A DNA stretch of 64,000 bases, taken from Glandiceps talaboti (taxonomy: Eukaryota > Hemichordata > Enteropneusta > Spengelidae). Shown one piece after another: positions 61,601-64,000 of this stretch. A model generated the notes under the pieces. That model was not told the origin of the DNA, made no database searches, and saw only the letters and a program-made list of their open reading frames with translations. Positions within the stretch are counted from its first letter, which is position 1. Each line of letters begins with the position of its first letter. The position numbers and the translations under genes are program-made. The DNA lies in NCBI RefSeq assembly GCF_964340395.1, contig NC_135571.1, forward strand, positions 911,001-975,000. The letters run 5' to 3'.

Positions 61601-63777
61601 AGACACACAATGCAATGACAGTAACATGTATTACCCTGTAAGACACACAATGCAATGACAGTAACATTTATTACCCTGTAAGACACACAATGCAATGACA
61701 GTAACATTTATTACCCTGTAAGACACACAATACAATGACAGTAACATTTATTACCCTGTAAGACACACAATACAATGACAGTAACATGTATTACCCTGTA
61801 AGACACACAATACAATGACAGTAACATGTATTACCCTGTAAGACACACAATACAATGACAGTAACATTTATTATCCTTTAATGACAGTAACATATATTAC
61901 CCTGTAAGACACACAATACAATGACAGTAACATTTATTACCCTGCAAGACACACAATACAATGACAGTAACATTTATTACCCTGTAAGACACACAATACA
62001 ATGACAGTAACATTTATTACCCTGTAAGACACACAATGCAATGACAGTAACATTTATTACCCTGTAAGACACACAATGCAATGACAGTAACATTTATTAC
62101 CCTGTAAGACACACAATACAATGACAGTAACATTTATTACCCTGTAAGACACACAATGCAATGACAGTAACATTTATTACCCTGTAAGACACACAATGCA
62201 ATGACAGTAACATTTATTACCCTGTAAGACACACAATACAATGACAGTAACATTTATTACCCTGTAAGACACACAATACAAAGACAGTAACATTTATTAC
62301 CCTGTAAGACACACAATACAATGACAGTAACATTTATTACCCTGTAAGACACACAATGCAATGACAGTAACATTTATTACCCTGTAAGACACACAATACA
62401 ATGACAGTAACATTTATTACCCTGTAAGACACACAATGCAATGACAGTAACATTTATTACCCTGTAAGACACACAATACAATGACAGTAACATGTATTAC
62501 CCTGTAAGACACACAATACAATGACAGTAACATTTATTACCCTGTAAGACACACAATACAATGACAGTAACATTTATTACCCTGTAAGACACACAATACA
62601 ATGACAGTGTAACATGTATTATTACCCTGTAAGACACACAATGTAATGACAGTAACATTTATTAGACACACAATACAATGAGAGTAACATGTATTACCCT
62701 GTCATTGTATTGTGTGTCTTACATGAGCTTCCTAAGACAACACTAGGCCATCCATAATTATGAGCGTCATGGAAATGAAACAAAGGACACTAAACTTCTG
62801 CTTGAATGACATCTCCATGGCAGACATATGATATTAGTGTACCCATTGTCTTGACACCCATGTGAGCTATATAAAAGATGTTCTATTCTCTAACTACCGT
62901 AGCTGTTTGGCGACATGTATAAACAGCGTCATATCTGTATTAAAATTCAGCAATTACAAATTCATGACAGTTTTATAACATATAGATAAAATTGAACTAG
63001 ACAGCTTTGTATATAAGCTGGTGGTAAAATGAACAAATGCATGACATTTAAATACAGAACTTACTCATTGTTAACATAGCCTGTCTTCTCTAACAGCTTT
63101 CCACTGATAAACGCAGGTGAACGGAGGGCTCCATCAAAGGTGGTTCCGGCACCACCTCTGAAAGGCCAACTGACTCCAGAGGTGACAAACGTGGCATGCT
63201 GTTGATATTAAAACAATAGAGCCTAAGGTTGTTTACTACATATCTCTGTGGAATATTAATGGGTTAGGATTAATAAACAAATTTCATGTCTCATATCTCC
63301 AGTCTAAATTGCAGTCAGGCCTACGAGCCCTAGATATGCATGGCTTCTGAAAAGTTCACTTGTTATTATCTAGCTTTTGTGAGGTGTTGACATCGGTAAA
63401 AAAAGGGGGGCATGGTGACATTTTGTTTGTTATCATTGAAATTGACGTTTTCTTGTCCTAGCGATTTCCAGTGACATTTAACGTAAATAAATTTGTGTTT
63501 AACAATAATATTATTGACTGATTGATATTGGTAACCCCCCCCCCCCCCTATAGAAGAAGATGGAATCGTCAAAACCAAGGGAAGAGAATAACTGAGGGAG
63601 AGAATATAACAGGTTTTTTTTGCCATTTTGTGTTACTTTGAAACTAAAAACCATTGTTTTTCTCCAGTGACCAACTTACATCAGAAAGGTAAAGGAAGAC
63701 GGTGTTCTCCCACATTCCCTTGGCTTTTAGTGCGTTCGTTATATTTCCTATGCATTCATCGAGTAGTGAGATCATGG
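58213..63777 (-). CDS. arylsulfatase (ARSB/I/J-like), C-terminal seven exons, 5'-partial
   Basis: Exons in transcript order: 63777-63680, 63198-63065, 60515-60457, 60168-60051, 59584-59496, 59123-59031, 58388-58213 (stop TAA at 58213-58215). All introns are GT-AG and every junction keeps frame, giving about 254 residues. Recognisable sulfatase blocks are MISLLDECIGNIT, the WENTVFLYLSD strand ending in the metal-binding Asp, SWPFRGGAGTTFDGALRSP, EVIHITDFFPTFLKLAGG, LDGMNIWDTLSKGSPTPR, VGDYKLMDGQWNF, and TTLLFNIAEDPRETTDLS with a Trp-rich end. Family role (established): hydrolysis of sulfate esters, usually on glycans, by lysosomal or secreted enzymes. The formylglycine motif C-x-P-S-R lies outside the window. 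Oddities: the D-N metal pair is D-H here, and the usual active-site Lys after W-P-x-R-G is not evident. The substrate cannot be inferred. Confidence 0.92.
58508..58812. repeat. (CACT)n / (AATC)n / (CAGT)n microsatellite in intron 6
   Basis: A patchwork of TCAC, AATC and CAGT tetramers, purest at 58591-58665. The 133-codon frame (SLTHSLTHS, NQSINQSINQ) is an artefact inside the sulfatase intron. Confidence 0.93.
59177..59262. repeat. (CATA)n and (CA)n microsatellite in intron 5
   Basis: About 12 CATA/TACA tetramers, a CCCCCCCC run and (CA)n. It lies about 55 bp upstream of the exon 6 acceptor in the gene's sense. Confidence 0.95.
60516..62735 (-). repeat. 40-bp minisatellite, array B, splice-acceptor units (about 54 copies) in intron 2
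   Basis: In gene sense each 40-bp unit reads TGTCATTGTATTGTGTGTCT, TACAG, GGTAATAAATGTTAC. The last unit (60540-60501) is the true end of intron 2 plus the first 15 bases of exon 3 (GTGTGTTTTACAG|GGTAATACATATTAC). The array therefore abuts and includes the functional acceptor. Variants include ATAAAT/ATACAT/ATATAT after GGTA, and CAG versus GCAG. One unit is disrupted at 61870-61885. The distal edge near 62695-62735 is irregular and flips orientation. Intron 2 is 2549 bp, about 87% satellite. Confidence 0.98.
62736..63064 (-). other. 5' part of sulfatase intron 2
   Basis: About 330 bp of non-repetitive intron between the exon 2 donor (GA|GTAAGT, 63064) and the start of array B. No further feature seen. 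Confidence 0.6.
63535..63549. repeat. C-run in sulfatase intron 1
   Basis: About 14 consecutive C on the plus strand, 3' of GGTAA. It is a simple repeat in the 481-bp intron between exons 1 and 2. Confidence 0.9.
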
Positions 63778-64000
63778 CTGGAGGGTGAAAAAGTAAAAGT
63801 AACATTGTACAGTTCATCAACAAAACGTTTATAGTTAGCAATTGGTACACAGGAAAAGTCCATCCAGACTAAATTAGCCATTTTATTGATTATATATTTA
63901 CTAACGACTTAAATATGATTTTGGATGATAAAAATGCTTCTCAGTAATTTACTCAACGTTGAAGTGTTGCAGAGATTTCAGTTCTAACTTTATTACTCAA
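63778..64000 (-). other. intron upstream of the first visible sulfatase exon
   Basis: In gene sense this ends in a pyrimidine-rich TTTTCACCCTCCAG|CC acceptor. Upstream exons encoding the catalytic half must lie beyond the window's right edge. Confidence 0.7.

Noticed and set aside
60516-62735. Array B as a telomere- or centromere-type satellite unrelated to the gene
   Set aside because: The unit matches the exon 3 acceptor and its first 15 coding bases and ends exactly there, so it is tied to the gene.

Overview
This is AT-rich, intron-bearing DNA from an animal, most likely a marine invertebrate (lophotrochozoan or non-vertebrate deuterostome; I cannot narrow it further). The reasons are GT-AG introns, tRNA-headed SINEs, 3' ends of non-LTR retrotransposons, many fold-back MITEs and long minisatellites. 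Nothing looks prokaryotic. Most long open frames in the window are translated microsatellites.

The one gene I can support is at the right edge, on the minus strand. Seven exons between 63777 and 58213 join in phase into about 254 C-terminal residues of an arylsulfatase (ARSB/I/J-like, sulfatase family S1). The catalytic N-terminus lies beyond 64000. A decayed multi-frameshift copy of a coiled-coil protein lies at 48324-44580 (minus). Weaker candidates are a 3'-terminal exon near 51.97 kb with a decayed duplicate near 54.65 kb, and a CCAAT/ETS promoter with a short first exon near 55.4-55.6 kb.

Layout. 1-0.54 kb: 89-bp tandem repeat. 2-11 kb: three fold-back MITE families, a 103-bp satellite and a 310-bp CT tract. 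11.6-16.3 kb: a 185-bp satellite at two sites and a large palindrome. 16.4-31 kb: SINEs, three LINE 3' ends, TTGTG repeats, decayed ~190-bp repeats and a 113-bp array. 32.3-35.8 kb: a 67-bp satellite of about 51 units with a 670-bp higher-order repeat. 35.9-44.5 kb: palindromes, a 37-bp array and weak repeats. 44.5-48.3 kb: the pseudogene, with its own minisatellite. 49.3-50.5 kb: a CT-containing macrosatellite. 56.2-57.06 kb and 60.5-62.7 kb: two arrays of one 40-bp minisatellite in opposite orientation. 58.2-63.8 kb: the sulfatase.

The most striking observation is that the 40-bp minisatellite is built from the sulfatase intron-exon boundary. Every unit carries a copy of the intron end and AG of exon 3 plus about 15 exon bases. 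The array runs without a gap into the genuine acceptor at 60515/60516. One intron therefore offers roughly 54 near-identical 3' splice sites in gene-sense orientation, and an inverted partner array lies just past the gene's 3' end.
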